From: Microcystis viridis FACHB-1342
Lineage (GTDB): Bacteria; Cyanobacteriota; Cyanobacteriia; Cyanobacteriales; Microcystaceae
NCBI RefSeq assembly: GCF_014698335.1
Contig: NZ_JACJSV010000025.1
Span: 1 to 56,707, forward strand
DNA: 56,707 nucleotides
Direction of reading: 5' to 3'
The notes under the pieces were generated by a model. It ran no database searches. It saw only the letters and a program-made list of their open reading frames with translations, and was not told the DNA's origin. How positions within the stretch are numbered: the stretch's first letter is position 1; each line of letters starts with the position of its first letter. The position numbers and the translations under genes are program-made. Below, piece by piece: positions 50,278-56,707 of the stretch.

Positions 50278-52029
50278 TTACCAAATTTGTACAAAGTCCG
50301 ATCGCTCGTTGAGAAAAGCGATAAAATGAGCGCTATCCTCGGTTGTTTCGGGAAAGAAAGTCAATAGTTCGATCGGTGGTTTCTGTCGTTGCAGTTTACC
50401 TTCAGAATTCAAGTGATAATAAGGGTAAATTCGATGCCAAAGTCTTCCAGTTTGCGAGTCCCGTCCGATGCTTCCTTGTAAGTTCCGCAGGGTGTGGGTT
50501 CCCTCGTAAGGTTGATGGAACCATTTGATAGCTTTAATCCGATCCTCGACAATTCTTCCCCAGACTTGCACCCCACCTTGATTATCATAAGGATACCAAG
50601 CTTCTCGCCAATCACAGTGTACAGGATTATCAGGATGAATCGTATAGCCTTGTTTAGCGGCGTAATTCTGGAATCGTATCCGAAGGCGATCGATAAATTG
50701 CGATAGATCTTGTTGTAAATCGGTGATAGGAAGATAAAGAGATTCTGAAGAGTCTATAAATTTCCAATGACACCCGATCATCGGTTTATTGCCTTTTTCT
50801 AAATAGGGACGGAAAAACTGCCAGTGATCCGCTCTTCGCCATGATTTGCCGAATCCCCCGAGTAAAAGAGCAAATTGCACTATTGCCTTGGCTAATTCCG
50901 CGAGTTCTTGCCGATCTTCCGAGGAAGTGCGACGATTCATACAGGAAATTTGTAAAGTTCCCCGTTTGAGATTGTATAGAGGCATAATTTGCTCGCTTTT
51001 ACCCGGGGGAGTGTAGGGATGTTTGTCAAATTTTAAATCATCATCATGGTAGGTGAAGCTGATGCCGAGTTGTCCCAGAGTAGCGGCTCCGTCGATACCC
51101 CCCCAGAGGATTTGGGTCAGATGTTTAGCGGTCTTTTCATCGGTCATTCCTCCTAGTAAACGTAGGGTATGACCTCGAAGGGCTGCTTTAAACATATTGG
51201 GACGGAATTCGGAGGTTTTGTCGAGTAATGTAGCGGTGATTCCCTGTCCTTTGAGATGAACTTGTAAGAGGGTTTCTGGTGAGGGTACATCTTTAAAGCG
51301 ACCGTATCCGGCGCTAACTCTGGAACCGAGTCCATTGCCGATCGCTTTCTCCCAAATTTGCCAGATCGTTCGCCATTCTTGTTCGTCGAGGGGAATGGTA
51401 CTGGAAATCCCGAAGTTGAGAGTTACCTCGTGAAAAGATAATAGTACATTAGCGTTAGTTTTTCCGTCTTGAATAACTTGTTTTTCCTGCTGGGGATGAG
51501 CGATATCGACTAAGTTTCGAGTCCAGTTATTATCCGTAGGATAGCCTCCTAGAAAGCGCAGAATACCTGGTTCAGAACCCTGATCGCCTTGGGAGGGTTT
51601 GCCGCAATACTTTAGAGCTTGTTCGGTAGTACAGGCACAGGCACGACGGAAAGCCCCTTTCATCGATGATCCGGGGTAGTAGGGATAGCCTCGCGCACCG
51701 ATAGCCGGTCGGATAATGCCATCATCTTGACCTCCATTGGTGACGAGTCGCCAAGTCATAGTATAGGGTCGCGTCTTGGCTTCCCCGCTAAATTGCGGTG
51801 GTTCGGAAAGGTTATTTTTTTTGACAGGAGACGGACGTTGTTGCGATTTGGGAGTTTTATCGGGTTGCCCGGATCGACCACCGCTATCGTCAGTGGAATG
51901 ATAAAGTTTAGTCCACTGATCGACCCAATCGTAGGCTCGCGATTTTTGTTTATTTTCTTGTCTTTGTAATTGACATCTTCCCTCGATCTGTGCTTGATAG
52001 AGGAGGGGTACATCTGACCAGTCCGGCAT
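50278..52029 (-). CDS. Cmr6-Cmr1 fusion RAMP protein
   Basis: From ATG 52029, one base after the cmr5 stop and behind GAGGAGGAA, the protein has 583 residues. Residues 1-250 match Cmr6: RPAIGARGYPYYPGSSMKGA, LSFHEVTLNFGISS and LGSRVSAGYGRFKDV. Residues 255-583 match Cmr1: SEFRPNMFKAALRGHTLRLL, TQILWGGIDGAATLGQLGIS and VQFALLLGGFGKSWRRADH. Both are RNA-binding subunits at the 3' end of the type III-B complex (family knowledge), normally made as separate proteins. A start at 52113 would overlap cmr5 and is less likely. Confidence 0.82.
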   Translation of the reverse strand: MPDWSDVPLLYQAQIEGRCQLQRQENKQKSRAYDWVDQWTKLYHSTDDSGGRSGQPDKTPKSQQRPSPVKKNNLSEPPQFSGEAKTRPYTMTWRLVTNGGQDDGIIRPAIGARGYPYYPGSSMKGAFRRACACTTEQALKYCGKPSQGDQGSEPGILRFLGGYPTDNNWTRNLVDIAHPQQEKQVIQDGKTNANVLLSFHEVTLNFGISSTIPLDEQEWRTIWQIWEKAIGNGLGSRVSAGYGRFKDVPSPETLLQVHLKGQGITATLLDKTSEFRPNMFKAALRGHTLRLLGGMTDEKTAKHLTQILWGGIDGAATLGQLGISFTYHDDDLKFDKHPYTPPGKSEQIMPLYNLKRGTLQISCMNRRTSSEDRQELAELAKAIVQFALLLGGFGKSWRRADHWQFFRPYLEKGNKPMIGCHWKFIDSSESLYLPITDLQQDLSQFIDRLRIRFQNYAAKQGYTIHPDNPVHCDWREAWYPYDNQGGVQVWGRIVEDRIKAIKWFHQPYEGTHTLRNLQGSIGRDSQTGRLWHRIYPYYHLNSEGKLQRQKPPIELLTFFPETTEDSAHFIAFLNERSDFVQIW

Positions 52030-52030
52030 T

Positions 52031-52501
52031 TTATTCTTCCTCCTCGATGTTCGGATTTTGGGGATTAGAGCTAGGTTGTTTGTATCGTTGCGTCCACCAG
52101 ACCAAGCTATCACAAAGTTGGGTGAGGACGTAGAGAGCGATTCTCTGATCTTCTAGGGGAAAAGTTTCTTGATTCCAGAACTCTCTGGCGATCGCTTGGA
52201 TAGCTTTGGTTTGAGCTTCCGGTTTATCTTGAGGATTAATCTTGCCACGGGGAACCCGTAATCCCGCCTCTTCTAAGATATCGACGAATTTCTGCCAGAC
52301 ATCTCGCCAGTATTGTCCTTTTTGTCGATCAGTAGCGTCATTTTTGTCGATCAATCTCAGGTGTTCACCCCAAAAACGTTCTAAACCGTAGGCGACGGTG
52401 GTTCTCATTTTGTGGGATTCATTTAACACTTTCTCGCTGTCTCGGTATTTTAAGACCAATTCCTGGGCAGCCCGATCGAGGTTATAAGGATTCCATGTCA
52501 T
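52031..52501 (-). CDS. cmr5: Cmr5-type small subunit of the type III-B complex
   Basis: A 156-residue helical protein (LDRAAQELVLKYRDSEKVLN, then MRTTVAYGLERFWGEHLRL). Small-subunit proteins line the inner face of the crRNA-target duplex. The assignment rests on size, helical composition and position between cmr4 and the cmr6 fusion; sequence conservation in this subunit is weak. The start overlaps the cmr4 stop by four bases (ATGA), and an acidic EEEE tail ends it. Confidence 0.7.
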   Translation of the reverse strand: MTWNPYNLDRAAQELVLKYRDSEKVLNESHKMRTTVAYGLERFWGEHLRLIDKNDATDRQKGQYWRDVWQKFVDILEEAGLRVPRGKINPQDKPEAQTKAIQAIAREFWNQETFPLEDQRIALYVLTQLCDSLVWWTQRYKQPSSNPQNPNIEEEE

Positions 52502-53382
52502 GAAGCACCTCCCGATGGTTTTTTCAAGGTCATCATGCAGTGGCCGAAGCCGACCGATTCGAGTCCCCCTAGATAAATATCCCCCGTTTTATCTTGTTCC
52601 AGTGGTTTCCAGTTGTCCCAAACGTTATCATCGATCGGTTTAAGGGCAAGGGGAAAAGCGAGGACTGTTCCTTCTGGTATTGCCTCGACATTAAAAAAAG
52701 CTTTATTAGCCGCCACTTTCCGATCTTCTTCTAACTGCACGCGACTCTGACGATAGAGAGCCATATCGTGGATCATACCCATATCATTGTCATCGACCAC
52801 CACGGCGGGCAGGTTTTTGAGGGGAAACCAGGGTGTTAGATCCCAATTGGGGTAACTCACCGTGATAAACCCCAAGTTGAAGAAAAGTACGGGGTCAGAG
52901 TTGTTTTTGGAACGGGTTTTTAGAGTTTGCGAGCCGGTGTACGCGGGGGGGATGTCTGCCTTGACGTCGGCAATGCGTTGGTAGCGTCGCAGTAAACTCG
53001 GACAACTAACCCAAACGATCGGTTGTCCGGGGCAGAAAACCGGCAGCCAGACGATCGAGGCGTGTTCTGGTTTGATAATCGATTCATAATCGTAGTTTTC
53101 CTGTCGGTTTTTTTCCGCACCGCGGCCGTACCAGCGTTCCACTTCTTGTAACGCGCTCGTTTTGGCCTGTTCTGGGGATTGCCCTCGCTTCTTGTATTGG
53201 CTTGTTAAACGGGCTAACATATCGGAGCGGAGACGACCGCGTAGGGAACTACTGGGGATTATGCCTGTTTGGGTGAACTGATCGCGAAAGATTAGGTTAA
53301 GGTTGCCGCTTTCTTCCCCGGCGGCGGCTCCCAGATGGAGTGGGGCAAGGGTTTCAATGATGCCGTAGGCTTTTAGATACAT
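52498..53382 (-). CDS. cmr4: Cmr4-type RAMP backbone subunit
   Basis: A 294-residue RAMP protein. It begins MYLKAYGIIETLAPLHLGAA, followed by GNLNLIFRDQFTQTGIIPSSSLRGRLR and ends DIYLGGLESVGFGHCMMTLK, all typical of Cmr4/Csm3-type subunits. Cmr4 forms the backbone and cuts target RNA at 6-nt steps using an Asp just before the P/I-x-R of this first loop. That Asp is not visible; the loop reads GNLNLIFR. Target cleavage may be lost (inference). The start follows the cmr3 stop directly. Confidence 0.85.
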   Translation of the reverse strand: MYLKAYGIIETLAPLHLGAAAGEESGNLNLIFRDQFTQTGIIPSSSLRGRLRSDMLARLTSQYKKRGQSPEQAKTSALQEVERWYGRGAEKNRQENYDYESIIKPEHASIVWLPVFCPGQPIVWVSCPSLLRRYQRIADVKADIPPAYTGSQTLKTRSKNNSDPVLFFNLGFITVSYPNWDLTPWFPLKNLPAVVVDDNDMGMIHDMALYRQSRVQLEEDRKVAANKAFFNVEAIPEGTVLAFPLALKPIDDNVWDNWKPLEQDKTGDIYLGGLESVGFGHCMMTLKKPSGGAS

Positions 53383-54387
53383 TCAATTCAATCCTTTTAT
53401 TGTTAGCGGTAGAGATAGTCCACAGCCGATATGTTTGAGGGGAAACCCCTCTCTAGGAAACCAGTCTTCCGGCCAGTCCCACCACGATCGCCCGATCGGT
53501 TCTTCCAGCACATACACGCTTCCCGAAGGAACGGAATACCTACCCCGTCCCAAGCGTCCACCTAAACCGTAACGGTAGGGGATGGGTTTGTCGGTGAGCA
53601 GCAGTTGAACTGAGGGGAAATCGGGTTGTTCGGGAATTCGGGAGGAAAATCGTTTCGATCCCCAGATGGCCGGAGTGATCGTCGCAAAGGCCTGTTCGAT
53701 TGGCTGTCTCAGCAATTGATAGATGGCCCAATCGGGTTTAATCTCAACGCTCTCGATCTCGACTAGATGATTTTCTCCGCCGAATTTATACCATCCCGGA
53801 TCGAGGGGATGGGTGGCTAGATAGATCAAACAGGTTCCCTCCTTCATCTGCACGGCGTATTCTAAAAACAGACCGTCCTTCTCGACGGTACAGCGTCGAT
53901 CGATCTCTAGCTTGGGATGTAGGATCGGGGTAAATTCCCACGGTGAGAGTTCCGCAAATCCGTTGTCGGCGATGTATTGCGCCGATTCTGTCCAATCTTC
54001 ACTAGAAATCCAGGAAAATTCGGGTTCTATTGAGTCCTTGTCGCAATCTCGCTCCCAGACGACTTGTCGATCGGGTGCAGCTATGATTCGCCATTCGTCG
54101 GATTTGTCGGTGGCGATTATTTTCGTGCGGGGAATCGGGATATAGACGTTACGAAGACTATTGGTTTTGGCCCAGAAAGGGCCAGCGATGAAGAGGTTGT
54201 CTCTTAATTCCCGATGGCTATACTGATGGGTCGTTTTATTGGCGCTGAAAAATAGTCCAGATAAGGTGGCGGCATCGGGGGGAAATTTAGAGCCAGAACG
54301 TCCGACAAGGTTTTCTGGGGAGAGGAACGCGCCGGAACTGCCGTACATCATGCCGAGGGGTTTAATGATGATGAGATGGGAAAACAT
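53383..54387 (-). CDS. cmr3: Cmr3-type RAMP subunit
   Basis: A 334-residue protein. LIIIKPLGMMYGSSGAFLSP is the Cmr3 N-terminus, FPPDAATLSGLFFSAN follows, and the Gly-rich loop GGRLGRGRYSVPSGSVYVL lies near the C-terminus. Cmr3 caps the 5' end of the crRNA and contacts Cas10. Its ATG (54385-54387) lies only five bases from a MITE, so no ribosome site from the original leader remains (see the MITE at 54393-54605). One base separates it from cmr4. Confidence 0.88.
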   Translation of the reverse strand: MFSHLIIIKPLGMMYGSSGAFLSPENLVGRSGSKFPPDAATLSGLFFSANKTTHQYSHRELRDNLFIAGPFWAKTNSLRNVYIPIPRTKIIATDKSDEWRIIAAPDRQVVWERDCDKDSIEPEFSWISSEDWTESAQYIADNGFAELSPWEFTPILHPKLEIDRRCTVEKDGLFLEYAVQMKEGTCLIYLATHPLDPGWYKFGGENHLVEIESVEIKPDWAIYQLLRQPIEQAFATITPAIWGSKRFSSRIPEQPDFPSVQLLLTDKPIPYRYGLGGRLGRGRYSVPSGSVYVLEEPIGRSWWDWPEDWFPREGFPLKHIGCGLSLPLTIKGLN

Positions 54388-54392
54388 AAGTA

Positions 54393-54605
54393 GGGTCTGC
54401 TGAAAAAGGTTTTCCTGGGGGCAGGGTGTGGGGTGTGGGGTGTAGGGTGTGGGGTTTTAGCGATTTTCATCTGGTCAATTACCTAATTTTCAGGGAAAAA
54501 GTTCAGGGATTTTACCCCCGATCACTCCAATGGTTGGCACTTTTTGAGGGAAAAAAAGTCTAAAAGGTTTACCCAACAAGGTTTTTAGATTTATTCAGCA
54601 AACCC
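54393..54605. mobile_element. MITE, subfamily 1, copy C, inserted at the cmr3 start
   Basis: The 213-bp element starts GGGTCTGCTGAAAAAGG and ends TTTATTCAGCAAACCC. TAAGTA flanks both sides (54387-54392 and 54606-54611); the left copy includes one base of the cmr3 start codon. Core and heptamers match copies A and B. The original leader of cmr3 continues at 54606 and resembles the leader of cas10. Confidence 0.87.
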
Positions 54606-54653
54606 TAAGTAGTCGTGCAAAATTAATTTCTTGGTTAGGATAGGCAATAGGCA
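54606..54653. repeat. Copy of the AAGTAGTCG repeat, former cmr3 leader
   Basis: TAAGTAGTCGTGCAAAATTA and the bases after it recur at 56369-56415, upstream of cas10, with about 85% identity over 45 bases. Before the MITE came in, both genes had this sequence directly before their start codons. Confidence 0.75.
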
Positions 54654-54671
54654 ATAGATTCAGATTTAGGA

Positions 54672-56363
54672 TTATTTTTTGATCGTTTCCCCGATCGAGA
54701 GATGCCAACCGATCGCGATCAGTTCGTCTATCCAGCGAACGATCGCCCTAGCGTAGTCCTTCGATGGCGCGTCCTTTGGGAGGGAGACGATCTGATCATC
54801 TTCTTTTTCTAAAATTTCTTTATAGCCGCTAAAGTATAGATCGAAAAACTGTAGGAGTGTGGAGAGGTTATCGAGGATTTTCGAGTCTGCGCCATCGGAA
54901 TGGCTTCTAGGGTTATCGAGATAGCCCAGACCGAAAGCGTGACGGGCTTTTAGTCGGGCAAAGTCGCTATAGATATGACCCCAGTTTTTCCCGCCGTCCC
55001 GATCTCGATAGTGGTTTAGCGTGTTCAAGTATTTCCACTTGGTTGTCCATTGAACATATTGCCCGTTGTTAAATAAAACGCGGATGGTGAGGCGATCGCG
55101 TCCTAGTTTTTTCGAGCGCTGTTCTGCTTCCCGACAGTGCTGTAAAACGTCTCTCTGGGGAATGCTGTGGGCTGCCCAAACGAAGCCGAGACTTAGAGTC
55201 ACCCGTTGATTGATTTCTTCAGTTTTTCCAGTTTTCCACTGTTGATCGAGGGTTTGTAGCCAGTGAAAAACTCGATCGATCTCGATCGAGTCGAGTTGTG
55301 GATCGGGAAATTGGCTATTATAAACGATGCCTAAAAAATCATCTCCTCCGGCGTAAATTATTCTGCCGAGTTCGGTCTGGTTAAAGTCCCTCTGAAATTG
55401 TTGTCCCCACTGACGCATAATCTTGCTGAAATCTCGGATTTTTTGGTCTGAGCCGAGGTCTTTCAGGTAATCGCCCACTTTATCGCCATCTCCCATGAAC
55501 CAGCCCGTTTTTTGTCCCACTGAGGCGGGGTTATCTTGCGGTCTCCTGATCAGGTCTCGAAATCCTCGCTGGCGAAGTTCTTCGGGAAGTTCGATTACTA
55601 GAGAGCGGGCGATATGTGGGAGAGTGATCAACCGTTTGGTTAATTCGGGAATATTCAATCTTTCGTTTCCATCGATGTATTTGCCTTCCGGTTGTCTATC
55701 TTTGGGTTGGCCGTCAGGATCGTTAACTCCATCGAGAAGGAAGGCTAATCTTCGGTAGAATAGGGCGATATGTCGGTTTTCTTCGCTCCAGTCAAGCGTT
55801 TTCATGTCTTGGTTTTCCCGATCCATCCCGTACCAAGCGATCGCGTCAGTCCCGGACAGACTAGAGCTTTCCCCGACCCAATTCACCCCTTGCCAATTGC
55901 GGGCGAGTTTACGATTTTCTAGATCGACCATGGCGGACTCTAGATTGTCCCCCATGCCCCAGAAAAATTCCCAGGTGCGTTTTTCCCACTTTTTCCAGCT
56001 TTTTTGCCAATTCCATTCTGAGGATCGATAGTAAGGCGCGAGGGCGTTTTCGACCCATTTTCTACAGGTTGCGAGAATATTTTTCCAACGATTTAAAAAG
56101 GCTCGTTGCAGTTCCGCAATGATTTCCTCGGAGGAGGAGGACTGTATTTCGCTATCGATTTTCAGGAGAACACGGTTGGGCATTCCCTGTTGGGAGTATA
56201 GCAGTCCGGGGCTAATTAGGTGGTACTGCTCGGGCCGGTGGGTGACGATTGTACTGGTCAGATCCGAGAGAATCTGAGAGGCTCCGTACAGGTCCCTCAA
56301 TTTGCGGGATTTTTCAATAAAGCTTTGGACGGGGGAGAAGGTGATGGCTATATATTTGGACAT
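54672..56363 (-). CDS. cmr2: Cas10/Cmr2 without HD domain, GGDD cyclase motif intact
   Basis: A 563-residue large subunit. It starts straight at the palm-like domain (YIAITFSPVQSFIEKSRKLR, then LYGASQILSDL), so the N-terminal HD nuclease domain of typical Cas10 is missing. The first palm has GWFMGDGDKVGDYLKDL (290-294 MGDGD), the second RIIYAGGDDFLGIV (GGDD 339-342). These two motifs make cyclic oligoadenylate from ATP when target RNA is bound (family knowledge). No zinc-ribbon Cys cluster is visible. With no HD, single-strand DNA cleavage is unlikely, and defence would depend on signalling to the CARF-HEPN nuclease. First gene of the leftward module. Confidence 0.9.
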   Translation of the reverse strand: MSKYIAITFSPVQSFIEKSRKLRDLYGASQILSDLTSTIVTHRPEQYHLISPGLLYSQQGMPNRVLLKIDSEIQSSSSEEIIAELQRAFLNRWKNILATCRKWVENALAPYYRSSEWNWQKSWKKWEKRTWEFFWGMGDNLESAMVDLENRKLARNWQGVNWVGESSSLSGTDAIAWYGMDRENQDMKTLDWSEENRHIALFYRRLAFLLDGVNDPDGQPKDRQPEGKYIDGNERLNIPELTKRLITLPHIARSLVIELPEELRQRGFRDLIRRPQDNPASVGQKTGWFMGDGDKVGDYLKDLGSDQKIRDFSKIMRQWGQQFQRDFNQTELGRIIYAGGDDFLGIVYNSQFPDPQLDSIEIDRVFHWLQTLDQQWKTGKTEEINQRVTLSLGFVWAAHSIPQRDVLQHCREAEQRSKKLGRDRLTIRVLFNNGQYVQWTTKWKYLNTLNHYRDRDGGKNWGHIYSDFARLKARHAFGLGYLDNPRSHSDGADSKILDNLSTLLQFFDLYFSGYKEILEKEDDQIVSLPKDAPSKDYARAIVRWIDELIAIGWHLSIGETIKK

Positions 56364-56365
56364 AA

Positions 56366-56486
56366 AGCTAAGTAGTCGTGCAAAATTAATTTCCTAGTGA
56401 AGATAGGCAAGAGGCAAGAGGCAAGAGGCAAGGGGCAAGGGGCTAGGGGTGGTTAGATATGTGTAATTAATTTTGCTTAGGTAGCT
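56366..56486. mobile_element. Small non-autonomous element upstream of cas10
   Basis: AGCTAAGTAGTCGTGCAAAA at the left and TTTTGCTTAGGTAGCT at the right are imperfect inverted ends, sharing GCAAAATTAATT. GAGGCAA heptamers lie between. Related copies occur at 54606-54653 and on both sides of the MITE at 41560-41771. It starts two bases before the cas10 ATG and so provides its leader. Confidence 0.6.
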
Positions 56487-56643
56487 ATAGAAAACTCGAT
56501 TGTTTAAGAGGTATATTCAACAGCCTTGAAAAGACCTAGAAAAGACTTATCTCTGGCTAAAAAAATAGGATTGTTAGATTAATTGGCTCTTTTGTACTTT
56601 TATATCTCGCCAATTCAAAAATGAAACGCATCAACCTCAAGAG

Positions 56644-56672
56644 TTGACAAAGAAAGGCTCATCAGGTACTGT
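56644..56672 (+). promoter_or_regulatory. Sigma-70-like promoter pointing out of the window
   Basis: TTGACA (56644-56649) and TACTGT (56667-56672) are 17 bases apart. A short hairpin GTCTGAT/ATCAGAC (56671-56699) follows. It would transcribe rightward, beyond the window, perhaps into a gene starting at the ATG at 56705. 56487-56643 shows nothing else; no CRISPR repeat was seen. Confidence 0.35.
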
Positions 56673-56707
56673 CTGATCATTAACAAAAACAAATCAGACC
56701 CAAAATG

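Noticed and set aside
56364-56707. CRISPR array next to cas10
   Set aside because: Only GAGGCAA heptamers and a promoter-like site are present; no repeat-spacer pattern before the window ends.

Overview
This window is chromosomal DNA from a bloom-forming colonial cyanobacterium and looks most like Microcystis (inference from content, no search was run). The evidence is phycobilisome core gene apcF, carboxysome shell gene ccmP, flavodiiron gene flv3, a Psb32-type protein, a probable 6S RNA, frequent HIP1-type GCGATCGC octamers, heptameric short tandem repeats (GGGGTGT, CAGTTAT and GGAGTCA types), and many small non-autonomous transposable elements (MITEs) between genes.

Layout. 1-4660 is accessory DNA: a TnpB gene cut by the window edge, an unrecognised 425-residue protein, a DUF433/DUF5615-type toxin-antitoxin pair between two 90-bp direct repeats, and debris. 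cysK follows, then a membrane protein. 6934-11760 is a co-directional run of six genes: a DUF2235 (Tle1-like) lipase, a GH75 chitosanase-like protein, a CHAP peptidoglycan hydrolase with a wall-binding domain, a second CHAP copy in which both catalytic residues are replaced, and two exported proteins, one with a lectin-like domain. I read it as an envelope-attacking cassette with built-in candidates for self-protection.

12886-46655 is mostly core genome: alpha/beta hydrolase, adenosine-deaminase-like enzyme, MAPEG protein, SLOG protein, GNAT/yqgF, apcF, proB, recJ, two exported proteins, a hybrid kinase, Psb32-like protein, transglutaminase-like protein, a cupin plus two-component operon, a thioredoxin/CcdA pair, murG, Uma2, fructosamine kinase, M16 peptidase, 6S RNA, NDH-2, ccmP, glk, a dead IS5-type transposase and flv3. 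MITEs sit in many of the gaps.

47100-56363 is a defence island: a second toxin-antitoxin pair with its own palindromic operator, then a leftward type III-B CRISPR effector module. Its order in transcription is cas10 (cmr2, no HD domain, GGDD cyclase motif intact), cmr3, cmr4, cmr5, a cmr6-cmr1 fusion, and a CARF-HEPN nuclease gene. No CRISPR array, cas1, cas2 or cas6 is in the window. The module should recognise RNA targets, make cyclic oligoadenylate with Cas10, and switch on the CARF-HEPN RNase. MITEs have been inserted at three points in or beside this module: directly before cmr3 and on both sides of the CARF-HEPN gene.

Two MITE subfamilies share the same ends (GGGTTTGCTGAA...) but have different cores, three copies each. 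Most carry clear target duplications, and at least two landed inside copies of another repeat.
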